A stretch of 46,461 nt of DNA from Symbiodinium natans (taxonomy: Eukaryota; Sar; Dinophyceae; Suessiales; Symbiodiniaceae): NCBI GenBank assembly GCA_905221605.1, contig CAJNDS010000121.1:175001-221461 (forward strand), given 5' to 3'. Positions 1-8,586 of this stretch are shown here, one piece after another (position 1 is the first letter of the stretch; every line of letters starts with the position of its first letter). The notes under the pieces were generated by a model. That model ran no database searches. It worked only from the letters and a program-made list of their open reading frames with translations, and was not told where the DNA came from. The translations under genes and the position numbers were made by a program.

Positions 1-152
1 AACCAAAGCACATGCCCGAACCCCAGGCCTCAAACGTCCCTAAACCCTGAACTCGAAACCCCAAACCCGAAGTTCTAAACCCTAATCCCGGAATCCTGAA
101 CCCTAAACCCCAAACCCTAAGCCCCTTTTCACCCCTGGGCGGGCGGGCGCAC

Positions 153-212
153 GTGGCCCAGAGCGGGAAGACCTCGCCGGCCGCGGCCAGCCGAAGCGCC
201 TCGCAGAAGTTG
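153..212 (-). CDS. Candidate internal exon, unknown protein
   Basis: A GC-rich island lies between telomere-like arrays. On the minus strand a CTCTAAG acceptor leads into a frame reading NFCEALRLAAAGEVFPLWA, and a GTGCGC donor follows. Third codon positions are mostly G or C. No family is recognised. Boundaries are inferred, and the phase does not match the nearest upstream candidate without adjustment. Confidence 0.3.
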
Positions 213-742
213 CTTAGAGTTGAAGGTTTAGGGTTTAGGGTTTAGGGTTTAGGGTTTAGGGTTTAGGGTTTTCGGGTTGTTAGGGTTTAGATGGTTTAGG
301 GCTTTTCTTAATGGTTCAGGGCTTAGATGGCTTAGATGATTTAGGGTTAGATGGTTTTGATGGTTTAGGGTTTAGATGGTTTTTATGGTTTAGATGGTGT
401 TGATGGTTTAGGGTTTAGACGGATTAGGGTTTAGATGGCTTAGCTGGCTTAGGGTTTAGATGGCTTACATGGCTTAGATGGCTTAGATGGCTTATGGTGT
501 AGATGGCTTCGGGTTCAGATGGTCGAGGGCTCGAGGGCTCGAGGGTTCGAGGGCTCGAGGGTTCGAGGGTTCAGGGTTTAGAGTTTCAGGGTTTTGGGTG
601 GGAGGGTCTTAAGGTTTGGGAGTTGGCGGTTTAGGGTGTGGCAGGCATGGAGTTTAGGACCGAGGGTTCAGAACGTTTCAGGGGTTCGTTTGCAGAGATA
701 CCGTAACCCCTAAACCCTAAACACGGATTACCAAGAGCATAC

Positions 743-805
743 CTTATCAAACCAGTATGCAACGACATTGAACAAGCTGCCCGACATGCTGAACAACCAC
801 CGACC
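743..805 (-). CDS. Candidate internal exon, hydrophobic/aromatic peptide
   Basis: This is one of the cleanest islands. On the minus strand GGTGCAG|GGT is a normal acceptor and AAG|GTATGC a near-consensus donor. The 63 nt between them are 21 sense codons, starting GRWLFSMSG and ending AYWFDK, so the exon is symmetric phase 0. CCCTAAA-type sequence borders the acceptor side (811 onward) and also lies just beyond the donor side (700-720). The hydrophobic and aromatic content suggests a membrane-proximal or buried segment. The family is unknown. Confidence 0.45.
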
Positions 806-1080
806 CTGCACCCTAAACCTTAAACACTAAACATATCCGATCATAGACCGTGTCGGGTTTGCTTGAGATTGCTCTAAGGCTTCAAAAAAATTCACAGGTT
901 GGGGGTTTAGGATTCAGGGGCTTAGGGTTTAGGGTTTAGGGTTTTGGGTTTAGGATTCAGGGGCTTAGGGTTTGAGAATTAGGGTTGAGGGTTTAGGGCT
1001 TTGGGTTTAGGATTCAGGGCCTTAGGGTTTGCAGGGTTTAGCGTTTGTAGTCGAACGCCTGGGCTGTTGGGGGTTTAGAC

Positions 1081-1146
1081 GGCGAGGCGCATGGTCATAG
1101 AGTTTCCTGATGTGGTACTCCGCAGTGCCATTCATGTGGAAGAAAC
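1081..1146 (-). CDS. Candidate internal exon, unknown protein
   Basis: Minus-strand acceptor GATGGCAG|GT is followed by a frame reading FFHMNGTAEYHIRKLYDHAP. The donor would be GTCTAAAC, which is itself a degenerate telomere-like unit. The peptide is charged and globular-looking. No family is recognised. Confidence 0.38.
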
Positions 1147-1402
1147 CTGCCATCAGCCTAAACCCTTACCTACTCCCTAAACTTTAAACCCCTAAACCCT
1201 AAACCTTAAACCCGAAGCCCCCTGAATCCTTAACCCTAAACCCTAAACCCTACACCCTAAGCCCGGCTTGGGCAGGTTTGGGGAGTCCATAAAGGCAAAA
1301 TTTCTATGGCTTTATACGGCTTCTATAGGGGATTATACAATGGTAAATAAGGCCATTTTCATAGACACCCCCCTAAACCCTGAATCTCAAACCTTAAGCC
1401 CT

Positions 1403-1469
1403 AGACTCAGTACGACTCCAGGACTCTTCGCCCCCCCGTGCAGCTCCTCAACCACCCGCTCCCCAGCAA
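1403..1469 (-). CDS. Candidate internal exon, unknown protein
   Basis: The minus-strand island contains a frame reading RVVEELHGGAKSPGVVL. An acceptor could be CCCAAG|TTG, or GGGGAG|CGG a few bases further on. With the second choice the exon joins in phase 0 to the candidate at 1684-1799. Donor GTCGTACT is plausible. Start and end are uncertain by about 15 bp. Confidence 0.3.
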
Positions 1470-1683
1470 CTTGGGAGACCGGAATGGGGGTTGAGGGGTT
1501 TAAGGCTTAGGGTTTGGGGTTTAGGGTTTGGGGTTTGGGGTTTAGGGTTTAGGGCTTAGGGTTTAGGGTTTAGGGTTTGGGGTTTAGGGCTTTAGGGGTT
1601 TAGGGCTTAGGGTTTCGGGTTTAGGGTTTGGGGTGGGAACCTGACCCGTCAAAATGCGAATGAATGCCCAGTAAGCATACTAC

Positions 1684-1799
1684 TGGATCCTCGAACCCCC
1701 CAAGAACACCTCCGATGGTCATGGCACCGTTGACGTGAGAGAGGACGTGGTCAAACTCCTCGTCCTCGCAGGTGGAGCACTGAAGACGGCAACGGGACC
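1684..1799 (-). CDS. Candidate internal exon, cysteine-rich then glycine-rich
   Basis: Acceptor CTTGTCAG|GG and donor GATCCA|GTAGTATGC on the minus strand delimit 116 nt: two phase bases plus 38 sense codons. The peptide contains CRLQCSTCEDEEFDHV followed by a glycine-rich run ending GGFEDP. CxxxCxxC spacing could suit metal binding or disulfides, but no known domain is recognised. It is phase-compatible with the upstream candidate at 2235-2325 if that exon uses a GTGGGC donor. Confidence 0.42.
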
Positions 1800-1832
1800 C
1801 TGACAAGCTACTACCTCTACGAGCTCCCTACT

Positions 1833-2068
1833 TTGGGGAGGTTAGGGTATGTTACTTGGAGGCTCATGGGTAGATGTAAGCAGGGCAAGAAGTGGGGCAA
1901 CTATCGTTCTGTCTATTCTTCTATTGATATGTATCATATATATTATATACATACATACATACATATATATATATATACATATATACATGTACATATTTTC
2001 TTTAACCTGATTTAGGGCACCTACATCCCTTATTATGACTACCTCTGAATCTCCAAGTAGGGTACCAA
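1833..2068. mobile_element. Palindrome-ended element (TACTTGGAG family) with TA/CATA microsatellite
   Basis: The left end (about 1851-1872) reads ACTTGGAGGCTCATGGGTAG. The right end reads CTACCTCTGAATCTCCAAGT, its imperfect complement. Similar ends occur at about 5541, 10738 and 38131. The interior holds a (TA)n/(CATA)n microsatellite at about 1935-1990. The right part is one arm of a near-perfect 87-bp inverted pair with 2971-3057. No coding frame is credible. Confidence 0.45.
1981..2067 (+). repeat. Left arm of 87-bp inverted repeat pair
   Basis: Its reverse complement matches 2971-3057 with only two mismatches that I can see. The arms are about 0.9 kb apart. Between them lie telomere-like arrays and candidate exons at 2235-2325 and 2737-2805. 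Confidence 0.9.
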
Positions 2069-2234
2069 GGGGGCTTGGGGCTTAGGGCTCGGGGTTTAGG
2101 CTTTAGGGTTTACGGTTTAGGGGGTTTAGGGTATTACTGGGTTTAAGGTCTAGGGTTTAGGGTTTAGGGCTTAGGGTTTAGGGTTTAGGGTTTCGGGCTT
2201 AGGCCTTCGGGGCCCTCAGATTACCAGGGCCCAC

Positions 2235-2325
2235 GCCGGCATTCCGGGGTGAAGGGGCACCACTTGGGCACCACCCTGCTCAAGGAGGTGCACCTTACAA
2301 GACTCCCCGCTTCTTCTTCAAGGCA
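2235..2325 (-). CDS. Candidate internal exon, cysteine-rich
   Basis: The minus-strand acceptor CTCCCAAG|TGC opens a frame starting CLEEEAGSLVRCTSLSRVV and continuing PKWCPFTPEC. Possible donors are GTGGGC (end 2235) and GTAATC (end 2225). With the GTGGGC donor, the 91 nt leave one base that completes a codon with the two-base phase of the exon at 1684-1799. The joined peptide would cluster several cysteines. The family is unknown. Confidence 0.42.
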
Positions 2326-2736
2326 CTTGGGAGTTTAGGGTTTAGGGTTTAGGGTTTAAGGTTTAGGGTTTAAGGTCTAGGGTCTAGGGTCTAGGGTCTA
2401 GGGTTTACGGTTTAGGGTTTGGGATTACGGTTTTAGGGTTTAGGGTTTAGGGTTTAGGGTTTTGGGTTTAGGGTTTAGGGTTTAGGGTTTAGGGTTTAGG
2501 GTTTAGGGTTTAGGGCTTCAAGCATCAGCCTTCGGGGTGTCAACAAGGTTTTTGGCTTCGGGTTTTCTGCTTCGGGCGTAGAGATTTTGTTAACTTGGTC
2601 TAGGGTTTATAGGACCCTAGACCCTAGACCCTAAACCCTAAACCCTAAACCCTAAACCTTAAACCCTAAACCCTAAACCCTAAACCCTAAACCCCAAACC
2701 CCAACCCCCAAACCCCACGCCAGCCCAGACACGTAC

Positions 2737-2805
2737 GACGCGGGGATGTAGGAGCTGCAGTTGTAGAGGATACCGCAATCGCTCGCCAGGATGGCAATCA
2801 CCGGC
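2737..2805 (-). CDS. Candidate internal exon, hydrophobic
   Basis: Minus-strand acceptor GAGCAG|G and donor GTACGTGT enclose a frame reading PVIAILASDCGILYNCSSYI. CCCTAAA arrays (plus-strand sense) flank both sides. It could be a buried strand or a membrane segment. The family is not recognised. Confidence 0.42.
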
Positions 2806-2970
2806 CTGCTCGGCCTAAACCCTAAACCCTAAACCCTAAACCCTAAACCCTAAACCCTAAACCCTAAACCCTAAACCCTAAACCCTAAACCCTAAACCCT
2901 ACAGTAAACCCTAAACCCTAAACCCTAAACCCTAAACCCTAAACCCCGAGCCCTAAGCCCTAAGCCCTAG

Positions 2971-3057
2971 TGGTACCCTACTTGGAGATTCAGAGGTAGT
3001 CATAATAAGGGATATACGTGCCCTAAATCAGGTTAAAGAAAATATGTACATGTATAT
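2971..3057 (-). repeat. Right arm of 87-bp inverted repeat pair
   Basis: Reverse-complement partner of 1981-2067. The arm begins TGGTACCCTACTTGGAGATT and so contains the TACTTGGAG terminus shared by the other palindromic elements. Confidence 0.9.
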
Positions 3058-3394
3058 ATTCAGAGTTTGAGTTTTGACTTCAGGGATTAGGGATTAGGGT
3101 TTAGGGTTTAGGGTTTAGGGTTTGGGGTTTAGGGTTAGGGTGTAGGGTTTAGGCTTTGGGGGGTTTAGGCTTTGGGGGGTTTAGGGCTTAGGGTTTAGGG
3201 CTCAAGGGTTTTGTTTGGGGTTTAAGTTGTTTTGGGATTCTTTGGATAGGTTTAGGAATTGAGGTTCAAGGGTTGTAGGGCTTCAGGATTTTGAGGGTTT
3301 AGGGGTTTGAAGGCTTTAAGGGACTTTATGGCTTCAGAGCTTTGGGGCTTTAGGGTTCAGGGTTCAGGGCTTTAGAGTTTTAGGGCTCAGGGCT

Positions 3395-3535
3395 GGCAAG
3401 GCTTCCCCCCGCTATCCCGAAGCCCTGAAACGCGCCTGTCGTTGATCGGGGGAGCCGCGCTGCTCCGCAGGGACGTGGGAGGATCCGGCCCGGGGCCCAA
3501 GCGCCCGAGGCCAAGGAAGCAAAGCACCTCCAAGG
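3395..3535 (-). other. GC-rich island, possible exon, boundaries unclear
   Basis: This is a non-repeat island between arrays. All three minus frames stay open over long parts of it, and a short RGSPDQRQ-type exon could follow a CGGAGCAG acceptor. No convincing donor is seen unless GC is used. It is listed so the gap is described, not as a secure gene part. Confidence 0.2.
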
Positions 3536-3689
3536 TTTAGGGTTTCGGGCTTGGGGGTTTAGGGTTTTGGGCTTTGGGTTTGGGGTTTCGGGTTTCGGGT
3601 TTGGGGTTTAGGGTTTAGGGTTAGGGGTTTAGGGTTTAGGGTTTGGCGTTTAAAGGGTTTAGGGTTTAGGGATTAGGGCTTGGGGTTTT

Positions 3690-3785
3690 GCGCAATTCAA
3701 GTGGGCTGAGAGGGCCCTGTCTTTGGGGTGCTGGGCCATGTCAAGCCTGCCCGAAGGCCTGCTTTGTTTGGCGTGTACGAGGCCC
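3690..3785. other. GC-rich island, exon-like on both strands
   Basis: On the plus strand, ATTCAAG|TGG to GGC|GTGTACG frames a peptide starting KWAERALSLGCWAMSSLPEG. On the minus strand, AAAGCAG|G opens LDMAQHPKDRALSAHLNC but no GT donor follows. The strand cannot be settled from sequence. Confidence 0.25.
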
Positions 3786-4244
3786 TAGGTCCTAAACCCT
3801 AAACCCCCTAAACCCTTTCCTGAACCTCAAACCCTAAACCCTAAACCCCAAACCCGAAACCTTACACCCCTAAAACCCCAAACCCGGAACCCTAGACACC
3901 TAACCCCTACACCCCAAACCCCAAACCCCAAACCCGAAACCCTAAACCCCAAACCGTAAGCCCCAAACCCTAAACCCCAAACCCTAAACCCGAAACCCGA
4001 AACCCGAAACCCAAAACCCTAACCCCAAACCCCAAACCCTAAACCCCAAACCCTAAACCCCAAACCCTAAACCCCAAACCCTAAACCCTAAACCCCAAAC
4101 CCTAAACCCTAAACTCTAAACCCCTAAACCCTAAACCCTAAACCCTAAACCCCCAAACCCCTAAAACCCTAAAACCCTAAACCCCAAACCCTAAACCCTA
4201 AACCCCAAACCCTAAACCCTAAACCCCCAAACCCTGATCTTCAC

Positions 4245-4314
4245 AGGTTTGCGGCGGTGCGCCGGCAGCCACACCAGGCTCGCCAGCGCGGCGCCCGCCG
4301 CCATGCCTGAGGAG
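4245..4314 (-). CDS. Candidate internal exon, Ala-rich
   Basis: Minus-strand acceptor CAAGCAG|C and donor AAACCT|GTGAAGATC bound 70 nt, one phase base plus 23 codons. The peptide includes GMAAGAALASLVWLPAHRR with almost every third codon base G or C. CCCTAAA lies on one side and TTTAGGG on the other. The plus strand also has an acceptor-like TTCACAG, so antisense ambiguity remains. Confidence 0.4.
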
Positions 4315-4499
4315 CTGCTTGGGGTTTAGGGTTTAGGGTTTAGGGTTTAGGGTTTAGGGTTTAGGGGTTAGGGGTTAGGGTTTAGGGTTTCGGGTTTAGG
4401 GTTTAAGGTTTGAGGCTTAGGGATTTGGGGTTTAGGGTTTGGGGTTTAGGGTTTGGGGTTTGGGGTTTGGGGTTTAAGGTTTAGGGTTTCGGGCTTCGG

Positions 4500-4572
4500 G
4501 TTTAGAATGTTCTTCTGAGCTTGCTCAGCAACGCCCGGCCTGGCAATTGTGGCGAGCTCATGCTGCGGTAGC
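4500..4572 (-). CDS. Candidate internal exon with strong acceptor
   Basis: The minus strand has a textbook polypyrimidine tract, TCTCTTCTCTCTGCCAG|G. The frame after one phase base reads LPQHELATIARPGVAEQAQK. No GT donor is evident before the repeat, so the 3' boundary is open; a non-canonical donor is possible. Confidence 0.38.
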
Positions 4573-4762
4573 CTGGCAGAGAGAAGAGACCCCTAAAAAC
4601 CCCTAGGGATTAGGATTTAGGGTTAAGGGTGTAGTGTGTAGGGTTTAGGGTTCAGGGTTTAGGGTTCAGGGTTTAGGGTTTAGGGTTTAGGGTTTAGGGT
4701 TTCGGGTTCAGGGTTTAGGGTTTAGGGTCTCGGGCTGAACCCTAAACCCGTCAGGGTTCCAC

Positions 4763-4825
4763 CTGGAGCCCCACTGCCCTCAGCACCGGTCGTCCCTGCA
4801 AGTTCCCCATTGGTCGCACAAGAGG
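4763..4825 (-). CDS. Candidate internal exon, symmetric phase 0
   Basis: The minus-strand acceptor CCCTAAAG|CCT is formed by telomere-like repeat, and the donor CTCCAG|GTGGAA is good. The 63 nt encode 21 sense codons, beginning PLVRPMGNLQGRPVLRAV. The plus strand is also open but lacks an equal pair of splice sites. Family unknown. Confidence 0.43.
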
Positions 4826-4998
4826 CTTTAGGGTTCAGGGTTTAGGGTTTAGGGTGTAGGGTGTAGGGTTTAGGGTTTAGGGTTTAGGGTGTAGGGTGTA
4901 GGGTTTAGGGTTTAGGGTTTAGGGCTTAGGGTTTAAGAGGGTTTCAGGGTTTAGGGTTAAGGGGAACCTAAGGCAAGACCAGTAGTGAAAATTCCGAC

Positions 4999-5074
4999 CC
5001 CTCTAGAAAGCAGCTGCGCCTGCGTCTTCGGCCTCCGAGCGGTCACAAAGCCGCCGCAGGGAGCCTCCCATGGC
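4999..5074 (-). CDS. Candidate internal exon
   Basis: Minus-strand acceptor CCCGAG|G and donor GGG|GTCGGA. The frame open from acceptor to donor reads PWEAPCGGFVTARRPKTQAQ. A second frame (AMGGSLRRLCDRSEAEDAG) looks equally protein-like but meets a stop before the donor, so I prefer the first. Confidence 0.35.
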
Positions 5075-5214
5075 CTCGGGATTTGGGCTTTTGGGGCTCT
5101 GGTGTGTAGGGTTTCGGGTTTAGGGTTTAGGGTTCAGGGTTCAGGGTGTTTAGGGTTTAGGGTTTAGGGTTTAGGGTTTAGGGTTTAGGGTTTAGGGTGT
5201 AGGGCTCAGGGTTT

Positions 5215-5310
5215 AAGGAGGCGTTTTGATTCGACGCGTAGCTTGAACCATCTATGGCAGTGTTCCCACCACGGCCACACCGTCTCCGCCCCTCAGCTGC
5301 CCAGGACCCT
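5215..5310 (-). other. GC-rich island, weak exon candidate
   Basis: The minus strand shows a CTGGGCAG acceptor followed by LRGGDGVAVVGTLP and a stop. The plus strand is open throughout. There is no decisive donor. Confidence 0.2.
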
Positions 5311-5540
5311 AACCTTTAGGGTTCAGGGTTCAGGGTGTTTAGGGTTTAGGGTGTAGGGTGTAGGGTTTAGGGTTTAGGGCTTAGGGTTTAAGAGGGTTTC
5401 AGGGTTTAAGGGTTAAGGAGAACCACGGAGAAGAGCACGGTCTTCGAACCCAAAACCCTAAATTCCCTAAACCCCAAAACCGTAATGCCTCAAGCGCCCT
5501 AGTAACTTGAGATTGTTGCGAGGTTAGAAACCTGAACTCT

Positions 5541-5726
5541 ATTCATGGAGGTTCATGGTACTTACGAACCAAAGTATAACTGTACTTACAACCCTACTTA
5601 TCATACCCCTAAAGGGCCTTATAGGGGTTATCCCACTTATAGGCCTTGTAGGGGTTATCCCACTTATAAGTAGGGTTCCAAGTACAGTTATGATTGGTTA
5701 GTAAGTACCATGAACCTTCAAGTAAC
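5541..5726. mobile_element. Palindromic MITE-like element P1
   Basis: The left arm (TGGAGGTTCATGGTACTTA...) and the right arm (TAAGTACCATGAACCTTCAA) are imperfect inverted copies, with a further inner match around AACTGTACTTA/TAAGTACAGTT. Two short direct repeats of the type AGGGGTTATCCCACTTATA lie in the centre. No coding capacity is seen. The outer end directly abuts the GT donor of the candidate exon at 5727-5796. Confidence 0.65.
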
Positions 5727-5796
5727 CCCTCTCCCTTGCTAGGCCCCAGGCTCGGGCCGCTGAAGTGCCCACAAGCGCAGGATTCAAAGCAGGCAG
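5727..5796 (-). CDS. Candidate internal exon next to palindrome P1
   Basis: Minus-strand acceptor CACAAAAAG|CTG opens LPALNPALVGTSAARAWGLA. The donor GTTACTTGAAGG is the terminal sequence of the palindromic element, so the element's own end would supply the 5' splice site. Family unknown. The plus strand also has a polypyrimidine-AG (CTCCCTTGCTAG), so strand is not certain. Confidence 0.35.
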
Positions 5797-6076
5797 CTTT
5801 TTGTGGTGCAGGATTGGAGGTTCGGGGTTTAGGGTTTAGGGTTTAGGGTTTAGGGTTTAGGGTTTAGGGTTTAGGGTTTAGGGTTTAGGGTTTAGGGTTT
5901 AGGGTTTAGGGTTTAGGGTTTAGGGTTTAGGGTTTAGGGTTTAGGGTTTAGGGTTTAGAGTTCAAGGCTTTATTGGGTTGAGGGCTTTTGGGGGGTTCTA
6001 GGGGCTAGGACTTCAGGGGTGAGGGTCTTGGGGCCTGGTTCGGTTTTCAGGGCTTTCAGCTGAGGGTTTTCATGAC

Positions 6077-6202
6077 AGGCCCGTCGCGGGGGGTGAGCAT
6101 GAAATGCTGTCGGCGGTTGCTGACCATCTGTCGTGGGAGAGTTCTGGACGGGAAGGAGGGCAAGAAACGGCGTTACGTTCAGCAGCATCGCGAAAGCATA
6201 GG
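6077..6202 (-). CDS. Candidate internal exon, hydrophobic segment
   Basis: Acceptor TTTTGTTGTCTACGCAG|CC on the minus strand has a good pyrimidine tract. The frame reads YAFAMLLNVTPFLALLPVQ, then a hydrophilic stretch, to a possible GTCATG donor. The first 20 residues could form a membrane span or signal-like helix. The plus strand carries an overlapping 103-codon open frame (6072-6383), which I regard as the weaker reading. Confidence 0.35.
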
Positions 6203-6379
6203 CTGCGTAGACAACAAAAGCAAACGCCACAACTCACAAAGTTCCCATGCAAAGCGTCCCGGTCCAAGCGCAGGCAATCCAGGCAAGGCGCCCCAAAGCC
6301 GAATCTCACTGGCGCCCCAGATCCCTAAACCGCCCCCTCTGCACCCCAAAATCGCAAGCCCCAGAACTGCAGGATCGAA

Positions 6380-6870
6380 CTAACCCTGAACCCTAAACCC
6401 TAAACCCCAAACCCCAAACCCTAAACCCCAAATAGAATGTAACGGGCACTCAACCGGAATGTGAACCCGACTCCATATGGCTCGACCCTAGAGCCCTGAG
6501 CCCCAGATCCGGAACCCTGACTCCTCAAGCCGCACAGCCCCAAAGCGCGCCCCCGAGCCCTGAGACCCAAACGCTCGGAAACCTTCAAGCCCTAAACCCT
6601 AAACCCCTAAACCCTAAACCCGTAACCCCTAAACCCTGAACCCTCAACATCCTACGGTACTCCCCGAAACCCAGAACGGCAAGCACCCCAATCCCCAAAA
6701 CCCTCACTCCTAACCCTCAACTCTAAGGCCTCAATCCTAAACCCCCAGCCCTAATCCTAAACCCTAAACCCCAAACCCCAAACCCCAACCTTTAAACCCT
6801 AAACCCCAAACCCCAACCTTTAAACCCTAAACCCTAAACCCCAAACCCCAACCTTTAAACCCTAAACCTT
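6380..6870. repeat. Degenerate CCCTAAA field
   Basis: Mostly variants such as CCCCAAACC, CCTGAACC and a repeated unit of the form CCCCAACCTTTAAACCCTAAA at about 6770-6870. No exon-like island is apparent in this stretch. Confidence 0.8.
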
Positions 6871-6874
6871 AAAC

Positions 6875-6955
6875 CCTAAGTTCTTGTGCGGGGTCCTCGC
6901 GGCTCCTAGCAGCCTCGGGAGCTGGCTCGGGGAGGCCCTCGCGCTGGGCCAAGGC
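6875..6955 (-). CDS. Candidate internal exon, Glu/Ala-rich
   Basis: Minus-strand acceptor AAACGCAG|GCC and donor CTTAGG|GTTTAAGG (telomere-derived) enclose 81 nt, exactly 27 sense codons: ALAQREGLPEPAPEAAR, then charged residues to QELR. A long mixed CCCTAAA field (6380-6870) lies downstream and TTTAGGG upstream. Confidence 0.42.
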
Positions 6956-7194
6956 CTGCGTTTAGGGGTTTAGAGTTTAGGGCTTCGGGTTTAGGGTTTT
7001 ACCCCTCTGCGAGAAGCGAAACCTGAAATGACTCAGGATTTAGGGCTTAGGTTTAGGGCTTAGGTTTAGGGCTTAGGGCTTAGGGCGGTTCTCTCTTTTG
7101 GGGATCCTGTTAAAATAAACCCCAAACCCCTGACACCCCGAAAGCCGAAACCCTAAACCCCCAACCCTGAACAACCCCACACAGGGGGGAGGGC

Positions 7195-7545
7195 TGCCAG
7201 CGGCAACCACTCAACCCTAAACCCTCAACCCTCAACCCTAAACCCTAAACCCCAAACCCTAAACCCTAAGCCCTAAACCCCTAAACCCTAAACCCTAAAC
7301 CCTCAAACCCTAAACCCTCAAACCCTCAAACCCTCAACCCTCAAACCCTAAACCCTAAACCCCAAACCCTAAACCCTCAAACCCTCAAACCCTCAAACCC
7401 TAAACCCTCAACCCTAAACCCTCAAACCCCAAACCCTAAACCCTCAACCCTCAAACCCTCAAACCCTCAAACCCTTAACCCTAAACCCTAAACCCTCAAC
7501 CCTAAACCCTAAACCCTCAACCCTCAAACCCTAAACCCCAACCCG
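7195..7545. repeat. CCCTAAA / CCCTCAAA mixed array
   Basis: About 350 bp alternate CCCTAAA with the eight-base variant CCCTCAAA and CCCTCAA. The alternation looks like local duplication of mutated units and not a fresh telomerase product. Confidence 0.85.
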
Positions 7546-7612
7546 GGGTGGCCTTCAGCTCCTTGACTTCGCGGCTGAACCGTGCCTCATCCCGGAGAGG
7601 TGCCATGAGGTC
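7543..7612 (-). CDS. Candidate internal exon, charged helical peptide
   Basis: Very good minus-strand acceptor AAGCCTCTGGCCTTTGCAG|GAC. The frame reads DLMAPLRDEARFSREVKELK before a GTTGGGG donor that merges into repeat. Charge pattern suggests an amphipathic helix or coiled coil. This is among the more convincing exons. Confidence 0.48.
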
Positions 7613-7791
7613 CTGCAAAGGCCAGAGGCTTTGGGGTTTTGGGGTCTAGGGTTTGGGGTTTTGGGGGTTTTGGGGGTTTTGGGGGTTTTGGGGGTTTAGG
7701 GTTTAGGGTTTAGGGTTTAGGGTTTAGGGCTTAGGGCTTAGGGTTTAGGGTTTAGGGTTTAGGGTTTAGGGTTCAAACAAACCAGTGACAC

Positions 7792-7865
7792 CGACGGCTT
7801 GAGCGGGAGGCCTCGATGGACACCTCCCCCACGGGCGGCACGTGGAACTCATTCTCAGGCATGGC
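7792..7865 (-). CDS. Candidate internal exon
   Basis: Minus strand, CTGAAG|GCC acceptor, frame AMPENEFHVPPVGEVSIEAS. Donor options are GAG|GTGTCC (keeps phase 0 into the exon at 7543-7612) and TCG|GTGTCA (end 7792, different phase). Family unknown. Confidence 0.4.
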
Positions 7866-8535
7866 CTTCAGGCTTGGGGGTTTAGGGTTTGGGGTTTAGG
7901 GTTTAGGGCTTGCGGTTTGGGGTTTGGGGTTTAGGGTTTAGGGTTTAGGGCTTGGGGTTTGGGGTTTAGGGTTTGGGGTTTGGGGTTTAGGGTTTAGGGT
8001 TCAGGGTTCAGGGTTTAGGGTACCAAGGGAATTGAGGCTACAAGAAGGCATGGCAACGGCAACTCAACTTACAACCCCGCTTGTACCCCGAGCCCTTTTA
8101 AACCCAACACCCTAAACCTCAAGCAAATTTCAAAAGGGGAACCCTACAGCCTTAAACCCTGAAATCCCCTAGTCCTTAAACCCTAAACCCTAAACCCTAA
8201 ACCCGTACCCAAACCCTTGCAAAACAGGTCCCAAAGCAAGCCCTGATTCTGAGGTTCTCTTGTGGGTGCCCATAGGTTGCCATGACAAGTTGGGATGTTC
8301 CTGCTGATACTAACAGTCCTTACTAGGGATTATTATCGTACCCCTAAACCCTATACCCTAAACCCTAAACCCTAAACCCTAAGCCCTAAACCCTAAACCC
8401 TAAACCCTAAGCCCTAAACCCTAAGCCCTAAACCCTAAACCTCAACCCTAAACCCTAAGCCCTAAACTCCAAACCCTAAACCCTAAACCCTAAACCCAAA
8501 ACCCTAAACCCTAAACCCCAAAGATACGCCGGAAC

Positions 8536-8586
8536 GCCCCCCCGATCGACCTCACGTCGCTTCGTCTCCACAGACTCCGTAGGCTC
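8536..8586 (-). CDS. Candidate internal exon, charged
   Basis: Acceptor ATCCCCAG|GAG and donor GGC|GTTCCG on the minus strand give 51 nt, 17 sense codons: EPTESVETKRREVDRGG. CCCTAAA lies on the donor side and TTTAGGG on the acceptor side. An alternative donor GTATCT extends the exon to 8528. Confidence 0.38.

Noticed and set aside
1-300. Window start as a chromosome end
   Set aside because: Only short arrays in both orientations, with no terminal long array. The same density continues for 20 kb.
2815-2950. CRISPR-like regular repeats
   Set aside because: The heptamer arrays have no spacers and no cas genes; the DNA is eukaryotic.
6072-6383. 103-codon plus-strand frame
   Set aside because: The opposite strand has a polypyrimidine acceptor and a more natural hydrophobic peptide. 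The plus frame ends inside repeat and lacks domain features.
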